From an uncultured Clostridia bacterium (GTDB lineage Bacteria; Bacillota; Clostridia; Christensenellales; Borkfalkiaceae): DNA of 56,129 nucleotides. Each line of letters opens with the position of its first letter. Position 1 is the first letter of the stretch. Where the stretch lies: contig CAMWME010000008.1 of the NCBI GenBank assembly GCA_947175325.1, positions 1 through 56,129 of the forward strand. The letters run 5' to 3'. The translations under genes were made by a program, and so were the position numbers. A model generated the notes under the pieces. The model was not told the origin of the DNA and did no database searches. It was given only the letters and a program-made list of their open reading frames with translations. Shown in pieces: positions 49,693 through 56,129 of this stretch.

Positions 49693-50607
49693 ATGATTAA
49701 AGATTTACAGCAGCAAATTTTAGCTTTGAAAAAGGAGCGGGATATCTGTATTCTTGCCCACAGCTATATGTCCGAAGAGGTTTGCGAGGTTGCCGACTTC
49801 GTAGGCGACAGCTACGCGCTTTCCGTAAAGGCGAAAACCGCGCCTCAAAGCACCGTTATTATGTGCGGCGTTCGGTTTATGGCCGAAACGGTGAAAATGC
49901 TTTCGCCCGAAAAAAAAGTTATTCTTGCCAGCCCCGACGCGGGTTGCCCCATGGCGGAGCAGTTCGATAAGGACGTTATAAAAGAAGTTAAAAAGATGTA
50001 CCCCGATTACGCGGTGGTCGCGTACGTGAACACCACTGCCGAGCTTAAAACGGTTGCGGACGTGTGCGTTACTTCTTCAAGCGCAGTTAAAATCTGCCGC
50101 GCTCTGCCCGAAAAAAATATTCTGTTTATACCCGATATTAATCTCGGCACTTACGTTAAAAACCAAGTGCCCGAAAAGAATTTCAAGCTTTTGTCGGGCG
50201 GTTGCCCCACGCACGCGAGGATAGAAAAAGACGACGTTCTTGCCGCCAAGGCGGCGCACCCTAACGCGCTTTTCTTGGTGCATCCCGAGTGCAGACCCGA
50301 GGTTGTGGAGCTTGCGGACTTCGTCGGTTCAACCTCCGGAATTATGGACTATGCCGAAAAGTCGGACGGGGAAGAGTTTATTATCGGCACAGAAAACTCT
50401 ATCGTTCAGCACTTGCAGTATAAGTGCCGCGAAAAGAAGTTTTATCCCCTTTCAAAAAATTTGGTTTGCCACAATATGCGCTTGACTACGCTTCCCGACG
50501 TTTTAAACTGCGTTTTGGGACGTGGCGGCGAGGAAATAGTTTTGGACGAAAAACTGCGATTGCAAGCCGTGAAGTGTATCGAAAAAATGATTGAACTGGG
50601 TGGTTGA
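49693..50607 (+). CDS. nadA: Quinolinate synthase NadA
   Basis: A 304-residue [4Fe-4S] enzyme that condenses iminoaspartate with dihydroxyacetone phosphate to quinolinate in NAD synthesis. The cluster ligands should be Cys85 (PDAGCPMA), Cys171 (SGGCPTHARI) and Cys259 (LVCHNMR). ILAHSYMSEEVCEVADFVGDSYALS, the VTSSSAV block and HPECRPEV are family motifs. Reading frames starting earlier fall inside the promoter. The ATG at 49693 lies at the expected transcription start and has no ribosome site, so the mRNA may be leaderless. nadB and nadC are not in the window. The downstream Rrf2, NifS and IscU genes fit its need for an iron-sulfur cluster. Confidence 0.95.
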   Translation: MIKDLQQQILALKKERDICILAHSYMSEEVCEVADFVGDSYALSVKAKTAPQSTVIMCGVRFMAETVKMLSPEKKVILASPDAGCPMAEQFDKDVIKEVKKMYPDYAVVAYVNTTAELKTVADVCVTSSSAVKICRALPEKNILFIPDINLGTYVKNQVPEKNFKLLSGGCPTHARIEKDDVLAAKAAHPNALFLVHPECRPEVVELADFVGSTSGIMDYAEKSDGEEFIIGTENSIVQHLQYKCREKKFYPLSKNLVCHNMRLTTLPDVLNCVLGRGGEEIVLDEKLRLQAVKCIEKMIELGG

Positions 50608-50613
50608 TTTATT

Positions 50614-51006
50614 ATGATGATAACGACCAAGGGCAGAAACGCCCTTAAAATTATGATTGATTTGGCTCAGCACGAGGGCGAGGGTTTTATCTCCCTCAAC
50701 GACATTGCGGAGCGGCAGAAGGAATCGGTCAAGTATTTGGAAGCGTCTACGGCTCAGCTTACGGCGGCGGGCTTTATATTAAGCGCACGCGGCAAAAGCG
50801 GCGGCTATAAGCTTGCACGCCCCGCCGCGGAATACAGCGTGGCGGAAATTCTTGAAAAAGGCGAAGGCTCGCTTGCGCCCGTTTCGTGCCTTATAAACGG
50901 CTGCGAAAACGCGTGCACTTGCCAAACCTTGCCCCTTTTTAAAGAGCTTGACGAAGTTATTTCAAACTTTCTTAATTCAAAAACACTTGCGGATTTGGTG
51001 AAATAA
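50614..51006 (+). CDS. Rrf2/IscR-family regulator
   Basis: A 130-residue winged-helix regulator. TTKGRNALKIMIDLAQHEGEGFISLNDIAERQKESVKYLEASTAQLTAAGFILSARGKSGGYKLARP is the Rrf2 DNA-binding domain. Cysteines 92, 97, 101 and 103 (SCLINGCENACTC) stand where IscR holds its [2Fe-2S] cluster, so it should sense iron-sulfur status. The likely target is the inverted repeat AATTCCTA/TAGGAATT before the nifS gene 500 bp downstream. It begins 6 bp after the nadA stop; ATG 50614 and ATG 50617 are both possible. Confidence 0.9.
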   Translation: MMITTKGRNALKIMIDLAQHEGEGFISLNDIAERQKESVKYLEASTAQLTAAGFILSARGKSGGYKLARPAAEYSVAEILEKGEGSLAPVSCLINGCENACTCQTLPLFKELDEVISNFLNSKTLADLVK

Positions 51007-51008
51007 TT

Positions 51009-51473
51009 ATGAAAATGAGCGTTAGAAAAATCGTATTATTAATATTAAGCATTTTCGTTTTAGGGTTCGGGCTGTATAACATTATAAGCACTATCGTTGA
51101 AATACCCGCTGCGCGCGAAGAAGTTATGGCGATATTTTCCGACCCGCAATTTAGCGAATTTATCCCCGACCCCGAACGAATCATTAACGTGGCAATAGCT
51201 ATAACCGTAGTTTTTTCGTGCTTGGGCGCTGCGTTCTATTTTGCAACGGGTATACTCGGCTTGCTCGTATCTCTCGGCAAATACAAGGGCGGCGCGCATA
51301 TCGTGCTTACTTGGATTTACCTCGTGTTAAGCGCCTTAGGGCTCCTTATCGGTATCATCGGGATGATTAAGAGCGCACAGTTCGACTGGACGATATTATT
51401 AAGCGTTTTAAGGGTCGGCGTAGGGATTGCCTTTATAATCATTGCCAAGCAGATTAAAGAGGAAGAATATTAA
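51009..51473 (+). CDS. Small membrane protein in the nadA-Rrf2 operon
   Basis: A 154-residue protein with four membrane helices (about 6-26, 57-84, 93-116 and 124-146) and a short acidic outer loop (AAREEVMAIFSDPQFSEFIPDPER). I do not recognise the family. It starts two bases after the Rrf2 stop and is thus part of the nadA transcript. No metal-binding motif is evident, so a transport role in iron or sulfur supply would be a guess. ATG 51009 or 51015. Confidence 0.75.
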   Translation: MKMSVRKIVLLILSIFVLGFGLYNIISTIVEIPAAREEVMAIFSDPQFSEFIPDPERIINVAIAITVVFSCLGAAFYFATGILGLLVSLGKYKGGAHIVLTWIYLVLSALGLLIGIIGMIKSAQFDWTILLSVLRVGVGIAFIIIAKQIKEEEY

Positions 51474-51498
51474 TTAAATTTATTTCGAATAAAGATAC

Positions 51499-51523
51499 AA
51501 TTCCTATTGACAAAGTAGGAATT
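51499..51523. promoter_or_regulatory. Candidate Rrf2 operator upstream of nifS
   Basis: AATTCCTA and TAGGAATT form a perfect 8-bp inverted repeat with a 9-bp centre that contains the -35 hexamer. This resembles Rrf2-family (CymR/IscR-like) sites. A half site TAGGAATTA lies at 51554-51562. Confidence 0.75.
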
Positions 51524-51535
51524 TATTTTTATAAT
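51507..51535 (+). promoter_or_regulatory. Promoter of nifS
   Basis: -35 TTGACA inside the operator centre, 17-bp spacer, -10 TATAAT. Binding of a regulator at the operator would block this promoter. Confidence 0.85.
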
Positions 51536-51567
51536 TAAATCATATTAAATACATAGGAATTAATGTT

Positions 51568-52758
51568 TTGAAAACAGTTTACGTAGACAACGCGGCGACG
51601 ACCGCAATGAGTGATAAAGCTATCGAGGCAATGACACCCTTTTTGAAAGGAGTGTACGGCAACCCTTCGTCACTGCACACGGTGGGACAAGTTGCCAAAG
51701 AGCACTTGGAGGACGCCCGCGCCAAAATAGCAAAGTGCTTAAACTGCGAGCCGAGGGAGGTTTATTTCACCTCGGGCGGGTCGGAAGCCGATAACCAAGC
51801 AATACGCTCCGCAGCATTAAACGGTGCACGCAAGGACAAGAAGCATATAATTTCAACCGCGTTCGAGCATCACGCCGTGCTGCACACCCTTAAAAAGCTT
51901 GAAAAAGAGGGATTTGAGGTAACTTACCTTCCCGTACATGCGGACGGGCTTATAACCGCCGACGAGGTGGCTGCGGCAATAAGAGAAGACACCGCCTTGG
52001 TTACGGTGATGTTTGCGAACAACGAGGTGGGCACTATTTTGCCCATAGCCGAAATAGGCGCTGTGTGCCGTGCAAAGGGCGTGGTTTTTCACACCGACGC
52101 AGTGCAAGCGGTCGGGCATGTTCCCGTTGACGTGAAGGCGCAAAATATAGATATGCTGTCGCTTTCGGCACATAAATTCCACGGCGCAAAGGGCGTTGGC
52201 GCACTGTATTGCAAACGCGGCATTCCGTTGAATACCTTTATCGACGGCGGCGCACAAGAAAGAAATAAGCGCGCCGGCACGGAAAACCTTGCGGGCATAG
52301 CGGCGATGGCGGCGGCTTTGGAAGAAGCGTGCGCGAATATGGAGGCAAACGCCCAAAAGCTTTCGGCTCTTAGGGATAGACTTATCGAAGGGCTGTTGAA
52401 GGTGCCGCATTCTAAGCTGAACGGCGACAGAAAAAAGAGATTGCCCTCTAACGTGAATATATGCTTCGAGGGTATCGAGGGCGAAAGCTTGCTGCTACTT
52501 TTGGACGCTAAGGGAATTTGCGCTTCAAGCGGCTCTGCTTGCACTTCGGGCTCACTTGACCCGTCGCACGTTTTGCTTGCTTTGGGCTTGCCGCACGAGA
52601 TTGCACACGGCTCTTTACGGCTGAGTTTGTCGGAGTACAACACCGCCGACGAGGTTGAATATATCATCAAAGAAGTGCCCAAAGTCGTGGAGTATTTACG
52701 GGGTATTTCACCCGTTTGGGAAGAACTTGAAAAGGGTTTAAAGCCGCACTTAATTTAA
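51568..52758 (+). CDS. nifS: Cysteine desulfurase (NifS/IscS type), TTG start
   Basis: A 396-residue PLP enzyme that takes sulfur from cysteine for iron-sulfur clusters. [19 protein letters not shown] opens the fold. His101 (EHHAV), the PLP Lys203 ([10 protein letters not shown]) and the persulfide Cys325 ([10 protein letters not shown]) are all present. The short loop around the Cys fits the NifS/IscS group. The start is TTG at 51568, with AGGAA 8 bases upstream; the nearby ATG at 51563 opens a two-codon frame only. IscU follows 71 bp later. Control by the Rrf2 protein is likely. Confidence 0.93.
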   Translation: MKTVYVDNAATTAMSDKAIEAMTPFLKGVYGNPSSLHTVGQVAKEHLEDARAKIAKCLNCEPREVYFTSGGSEADNQAIRSAALNGARKDKKHIISTAFEHHAVLHTLKKLEKEGFEVTYLPVHADGLITADEVAAAIREDTALVTVMFANNEVGTILPIAEIGAVCRAKGVVFHTDAVQAVGHVPVDVKAQNIDMLSLSAHKFHGAKGVGALYCKRGIPLNTFIDGGAQERNKRAGTENLAGIAAMAAALEEACANMEANAQKLSALRDRLIEGLLKVPHSKLNGDRKKRLPSNVNICFEGIEGESLLLLLDAKGICASSGSACTSGSLDPSHVLLALGLPHEIAHGSLRLSLSEYNTADEVEYIIKEVPKVVEYLRGISPVWEELEKGLKPHLI

Positions 52759-52829
52759 GGCAAAAATGCGATAGACCCCAATATATGCTTGAAATAACGC
52801 AATTTTTTATATTTTAAAAGGAGTTTTTT

Positions 52830-53270
52830 ATGGCTTTATACAGCGAAAAAGTAATGGATCACTTCACAAATCCCAGAAACGTCGGCAAGATAGAGGACGC
52901 TGACGGAATCGGCGAAGTAGGCAACGCTAAGTGCGGCGACATTATGAAGATTTATTTGAAAATCGAAAACGATATTATCGTGGACGTTAAGTTCAACACC
53001 TTCGGGTGCGGCAGCGCAATTGCCTCAAGCTCGATGGCGACCGAGCTTATTAAGGGCAAGCCCATTAGCGAGGCGTTGACCCTTACCAACAAGGCGGTTG
53101 CCGAGGCGTTGGACGGGCTGCCCGCGCATAAAATGCACTGCTCGGTTTTGGCGGAAGAAGCTATCCGCGCCGCGATAAAGGACTATTACGATAAGAACGG
53201 CATTGCTTACGATAAGGCGGAATTCCCCGACCCTACGGACGAGGACGAACATCACGTCGAGGAAGAGTAA
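52830..53270 (+). CDS. iscU: Iron-sulfur cluster scaffold IscU/NifU-N
   Basis: A 146-residue scaffold on which NifS-derived sulfur and iron build [2Fe-2S] clusters. The three cluster cysteines are Cys35 (NAKCGDIMKIYLK), Cys60 (FGCGSAIASSS) and Cys104 (HKMHCSVLAEEAI), with Asp37 and the preceding His. The family LPPVK-like loop is here GLPAHK. The C-terminus adds an acidic, His-containing tail (PTDEDEHHVEEE). AAAAGGAG precedes the ATG. It sits directly behind nifS. Confidence 0.95.
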   Translation: MALYSEKVMDHFTNPRNVGKIEDADGIGEVGNAKCGDIMKIYLKIENDIIVDVKFNTFGCGSAIASSSMATELIKGKPISEALTLTNKAVAEALDGLPAHKMHCSVLAEEAIRAAIKDYYDKNGIAYDKAEFPDPTDEDEHHVEEE

Positions 53271-53338
53271 CCCTTCGGTTTAATCAAGTATCTTAATGGC
53301 GAGATTGCCACACGAACAAAACGCATATCAAACGTGAG

Positions 53339-53376
53339 CCGTCTGCCGGTTTTTTGCCGGCAGACGGCGTTTTTTT
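53339..53376 (+). terminator. Terminator of the nifS-iscU operon
   Basis: CCGTCTGCCGG / CCGGCAGACGG, perfect 11-bp stem, T-rich loop, followed by a seven-T run. Confidence 0.9.
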
Positions 53377-53438
53377 GTAACTTAGAATAAACGCGGACAA
53401 ACCCGAATACCTTATTTAAAGAGAAATCGAGGTATTCT

Positions 53439-56096
53439 ATGTCAAATTTTTGCTTTGAAGATGCGGGGCAAACGCTGAAAAAGCTGAAAACTTCATCTGC
53501 CGGACTGAGCGGGCAAGAGGCGGCTGAAAGATTAAAAACTTATGGTAAAAACGAGCTTGAAAAGGGCAAAAGTACGGGTATAGTCAAGCTTTTCTTTTCA
53601 CAGTTTAAAGACTTTATGACTGTGCTTTTAATCGTTGCGGCGGCAGTTTCGGGGCTTATAGCCTTTCTTTCGAGGGATAAAAACGATTTAACCGACGTTT
53701 TTATTATCCTCGCCATTATATTTTTGAACGCGCTCGTGGGAACGATTCAGCAGTATAGGGCGGATAAGGCTATTGAAAACCTCAAAAAGCTATCCGCAAG
53801 CACTTGCAAGGTGCGCCGCGACGGCAAAGAAATAGTTATCGCTAACGAAGACGTTACAGTCGGCGATATAGTTTTGCTTGAAGAAGGCGACGTTATCCCC
53901 GCCGACTGTCGCGTCGTTGAAAGCAATTCTTTAACTTGTGACGAGTCCGCGCTTACTGGAGAAAGCACCAGCGTTGAAAAGAACGAAAAACGCATTCACG
54001 GTAATAACGTTGCGCTCGGCAATATGACTAATACGCTTTTCGGTTCAACTTACGTTGTCCGAGGCAACGCCAGCGCGGTTGTAACCGCCGTCGGTATGCA
54101 GACCGAAATGGGCAAAATTGCCGCCATGCTTCAAGGCGGGAAGGCGACGAAAACTCCCCTTGAAAACAGCCTTGATAAGCTTGGCAAAATAATTTCGGCG
54201 TTCGTTCTCGCCGTTACCGCAGTAATTTTCATTATGGGAATTTTCGTGCGGGACGACGGAATTTTAAAGAACTTTATGACTTCGGTTGCAATAGCGGTGG
54301 CGGCTATCCCCGAAGGCTTGCCCGCAGTGGTTACCATAATTATGGCAATGGGCGTGCAGAAAATGAGCAAAAAGGGCGTGGTTATACGCAAGCTGAAATC
54401 GGTTGAAACGCTTGGAAGCTGCACGGTAATTTGCTCCGACAAGACGGGTACTTTGACCCAAAATAAGCTCAAAGTCGTTACTTCTTATTTTGACGGAAAA
54501 AGGCGTTCGTTGCAGCATATTCGGGGGTCAAACGCAAAATTACTGCAATGTATGACGGTGTGTACGTCGGTAAAAGGCGATAAAGGTAACTACATTGGCG
54601 ACCCCACGGAAGTTGCCTTGAAAATCTGTGCGGACGAAGAAAATTTCAGCCTTGAATTTTTGCGCCTTGCAGAACTGCCGTTTACCTCCGAAAGAAAGAT
54701 GATGACGGTTGCTGCCGAAGTCGGCGGTGAAAGACTCAGCTTTACCAAGGGTGCGCCCGATATTCTTATAAATAAATGCACGCGCATTCTCACGGCAAAC
54801 GGCGTAAAGGGATTTTCTTCTGCAGAGAAAAAATCCGTTTTGGAAGAAAACGATAAAATGTCCGACGAAGCGCTTAGGGTTCTCGGCTTTGCCTACAAAT
54901 CTTACAGCGGTAAAATCGAGGAAGACGGTCTTATCTTTATCGGACTGTGCGGAATGAGCGACGGACTGAAAGAGGGCGTGGGTGACGCCGTTGAGGAGTG
55001 CCGCGGCGCGGGCGTCTCAACCGTTATGATAACGGGCGACCACGTGCGGACGGCGCTGTCTATCGCCAAAAAGCTTAATATTGCAAGCGATAAGTCCGAA
55101 GTTATGACGGGTGACGAGCTTGACGCGCTCGAAGGCGAGGCGCTGGACGAAGCTATTGCAAGGTGCAAGGTGTTTGCACGCGTTTCGCCCAAGCATAAAA
55201 ATATAATCGTTAACTCCCTAAAAAGCCGCGGAATGGTGGTTGCCATGACGGGTGACGGCATAAACGACGCGCCCAGCATTAAGAGCGCGGACATAGGCAT
55301 TGCGATGGGCGTTTCGGGTACGGACGTAACGAAGAGCGCTTCCGATATGGTTATTTCGGACGACAACTTCACCACGATAGTTTCCGCTGTGAAAGAGGGT
55401 AGAAGGATTTCAACCAATATCAAAAAGACCATACAGTTCTTTTTGTCAACTAACCTTGCGGAAGTGCTGGCAATACTTATCGCATCGCTGTTCCTTTTCA
55501 AATTCAACTTCTTGCTGTCAACGCAGCTACTTTGGCTAAACCTTATAACAGACAGCTTTCCAGTCCTTGCGTTGGGTATGGAGAAGGCAGACGACGACGT
55601 TATGAAGCGACCGCCCGAGCGAGCCGAAAAGAGTCTATTTTCAAAAACTTCGCTTACTTCAATAGGAATTTACGGGCTGTTTATGACTGCCGCAACTATA
55701 GGCGTTTTTGTGATTGCCCTCAACATATGGGGCAACGAAACGGCAACGACTATGACTTTTATGACTATTTCTTTCCTTGAACTTTTCCAATCTTTCAATA
55801 TCCGTTCGGAAAGGCAGTCGGCTTTCAAACACTTCTTCTCAAACAAAATTTTGCTTGTAACCGTGTTAGTTGGCGTAATTTTGAACGTTTTGCTGTGCGT
55901 AAGCCCCTTATCGGGTGCGTTCGGGCTTAAAAAGCTGACTGCAGTTCAGTGGCTTACGGTATTCGGCGTGGCACTTTTCATCTTACCTTTCGGCGAAATT
56001 TTCAAGTTGATTTTGCGTAGAATTTCAAAGCGTAAAAGCCGTTATTTAGGGCATATGTGGGGGTCTATCGCAAAAAAGCGTGTAAAAGTCAAGTGA
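53439..56096 (+). CDS. Ca2+-type P-type ATPase
   Basis: An 885-residue P2-type ATPase, likely exporting Ca2+. Present are the actuator motif TGES (near 173), the phosphorylated Asp334 in CSDKTGTLT, KGAPD in the nucleotide domain, MITGDHVRTAL, and the hinge MTGDGINDAPSIKSADIGIAMG. Ion-site motifs are VAAIPEGLPAVVT in M4, STNLAEVLA in M5 and NLITDSFPVLALGMEKAD in M6, matching the SERCA/PMCA-like group. About ten membrane helices are arranged 2+2+6. Start is ATG behind GAGGT. It stands alone. The 33 bases after it, to the window end, hold no visible feature. Confidence 0.93.
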   Translation: MSNFCFEDAGQTLKKLKTSSAGLSGQEAAERLKTYGKNELEKGKSTGIVKLFFSQFKDFMTVLLIVAAAVSGLIAFLSRDKNDLTDVFIILAIIFLNALVGTIQQYRADKAIENLKKLSASTCKVRRDGKEIVIANEDVTVGDIVLLEEGDVIPADCRVVESNSLTCDESALTGESTSVEKNEKRIHGNNVALGNMTNTLFGSTYVVRGNASAVVTAVGMQTEMGKIAAMLQGGKATKTPLENSLDKLGKIISAFVLAVTAVIFIMGIFVRDDGILKNFMTSVAIAVAAIPEGLPAVVTIIMAMGVQKMSKKGVVIRKLKSVETLGSCTVICSDKTGTLTQNKLKVVTSYFDGKRRSLQHIRGSNAKLLQCMTVCTSVKGDKGNYIGDPTEVALKICADEENFSLEFLRLAELPFTSERKMMTVAAEVGGERLSFTKGAPDILINKCTRILTANGVKGFSSAEKKSVLEENDKMSDEALRVLGFAYKSYSGKIEEDGLIFIGLCGMSDGLKEGVGDAVEECRGAGVSTVMITGDHVRTALSIAKKLNIASDKSEVMTGDELDALEGEALDEAIARCKVFARVSPKHKNIIVNSLKSRGMVVAMTGDGINDAPSIKSADIGIAMGVSGTDVTKSASDMVISDDNFTTIVSAVKEGRRISTNIKKTIQFFLSTNLAEVLAILIASLFLFKFNFLLSTQLLWLNLITDSFPVLALGMEKADDDVMKRPPERAEKSLFSKTSLTSIGIYGLFMTAATIGVFVIALNIWGNETATTMTFMTISFLELFQSFNIRSERQSAFKHFFSNKILLVTVLVGVILNVLLCVSPLSGAFGLKKLTAVQWLTVFGVALFILPFGEIFKLILRRISKRKSRYLGHMWGSIAKKRVKVK

Positions 56097-56129
56097 TTTT
56101 AATCACACAAAACGCGCCCGCCGTAATTT

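Noticed and set aside
51563-51571. Two-codon frame ATG-TTT-TGA overlapping the nifS TTG start
   Set aside because: Too short to separate from chance, although it overlaps the start codon.
1-56129. CRISPR array or insertion sequence
   Set aside because: No regularly spaced direct repeats, Cas genes, transposase frames or paired terminal inverted repeats were found by reading.

Overview
The window looks like a chromosomal segment of an anaerobic, low-to-mid GC Gram-positive bacterium of the Clostridia type. The evidence is sigma-A promoters with 16-18 bp spacers, strong GGAGG ribosome sites, many lipoproteins with N-terminal lipoboxes, YitT and LytTR/GHKL proteins, and a NifS/IscU/Rrf2 iron-sulfur set. 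A gut, polysaccharide-using lineage is a reasonable inference; a genus cannot be named from sequence alone. No insertion sequence, integrase, phage structural module or CRISPR array was seen.

Layout. 1-203: end of an rRNA operon (tRNA-Asn, 5S rRNA, terminator). 313-7633: a redox and stress block with an aldo/keto reductase, a nitroreductase, a decayed tRNA-5S copy, a GreA-like/HRDC protein, an ABM-domain protein, a flavoredoxin-like protein, and an HxlR regulator divergent from a cupin / zinc-macrodomain / class M sirtuin operon. 7660-8505: a 5'-3' exonuclease. 8589-24440: an alpha-glucan utilisation locus with a starch-binding lipoprotein, a surface GH13 amylase, another lipoprotein, a LacI-type regulator, a cytoplasmic GH13, a maltodextrin ABC importer with an unusually long ATPase, and a glycogen phosphorylase. 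Three copies of a LacI-type operator sit in front of the two surface genes. 24509-32632: a LytTR/GHKL two-component system, then two GH16 lipoproteins and a double-anchored GH3 enzyme with permuted domain order, which together suggest beta-glucan degradation.

32723-38327: an XRE regulator with a cysteine-rich insertion, an orphan VirD4/TraG-like ATPase flanked by two unrecognised proteins, a membrane protein and KDPG aldolase. 38452-43337: a MacB-like ABC transporter behind a structured leader, two tandem YitT proteins and a 67-residue protein. 43474-48075: a double-HTH regulator, then a neopullulanase-type GH13 and the glycogen branching enzyme. 48111-49599: a small XRE repressor divergent from two membrane proteins, with a palindrome filling the promoter spacer. 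49693-53270: NadA, an Rrf2 regulator, a membrane protein, NifS and IscU, an iron-sulfur/NAD group with a likely Rrf2 operator. 53439-56096: a Ca2+-type P-type ATPase.

How the genes work together. The alpha-glucan genes form a full route: binding and cutting at the surface, import of maltodextrins, then hydrolysis and phosphorolysis inside. GlgB and the second GH13 connect to glycogen storage. The best candidates for poorly described biology are the macrodomain/sirtuin operon without its usual lipoyl partners, the orphan VirD4-like three-gene cassette, the cysteine-insert XRE regulator, the 48-kb XRE/membrane divergon, and the permuted two-anchor GH3.
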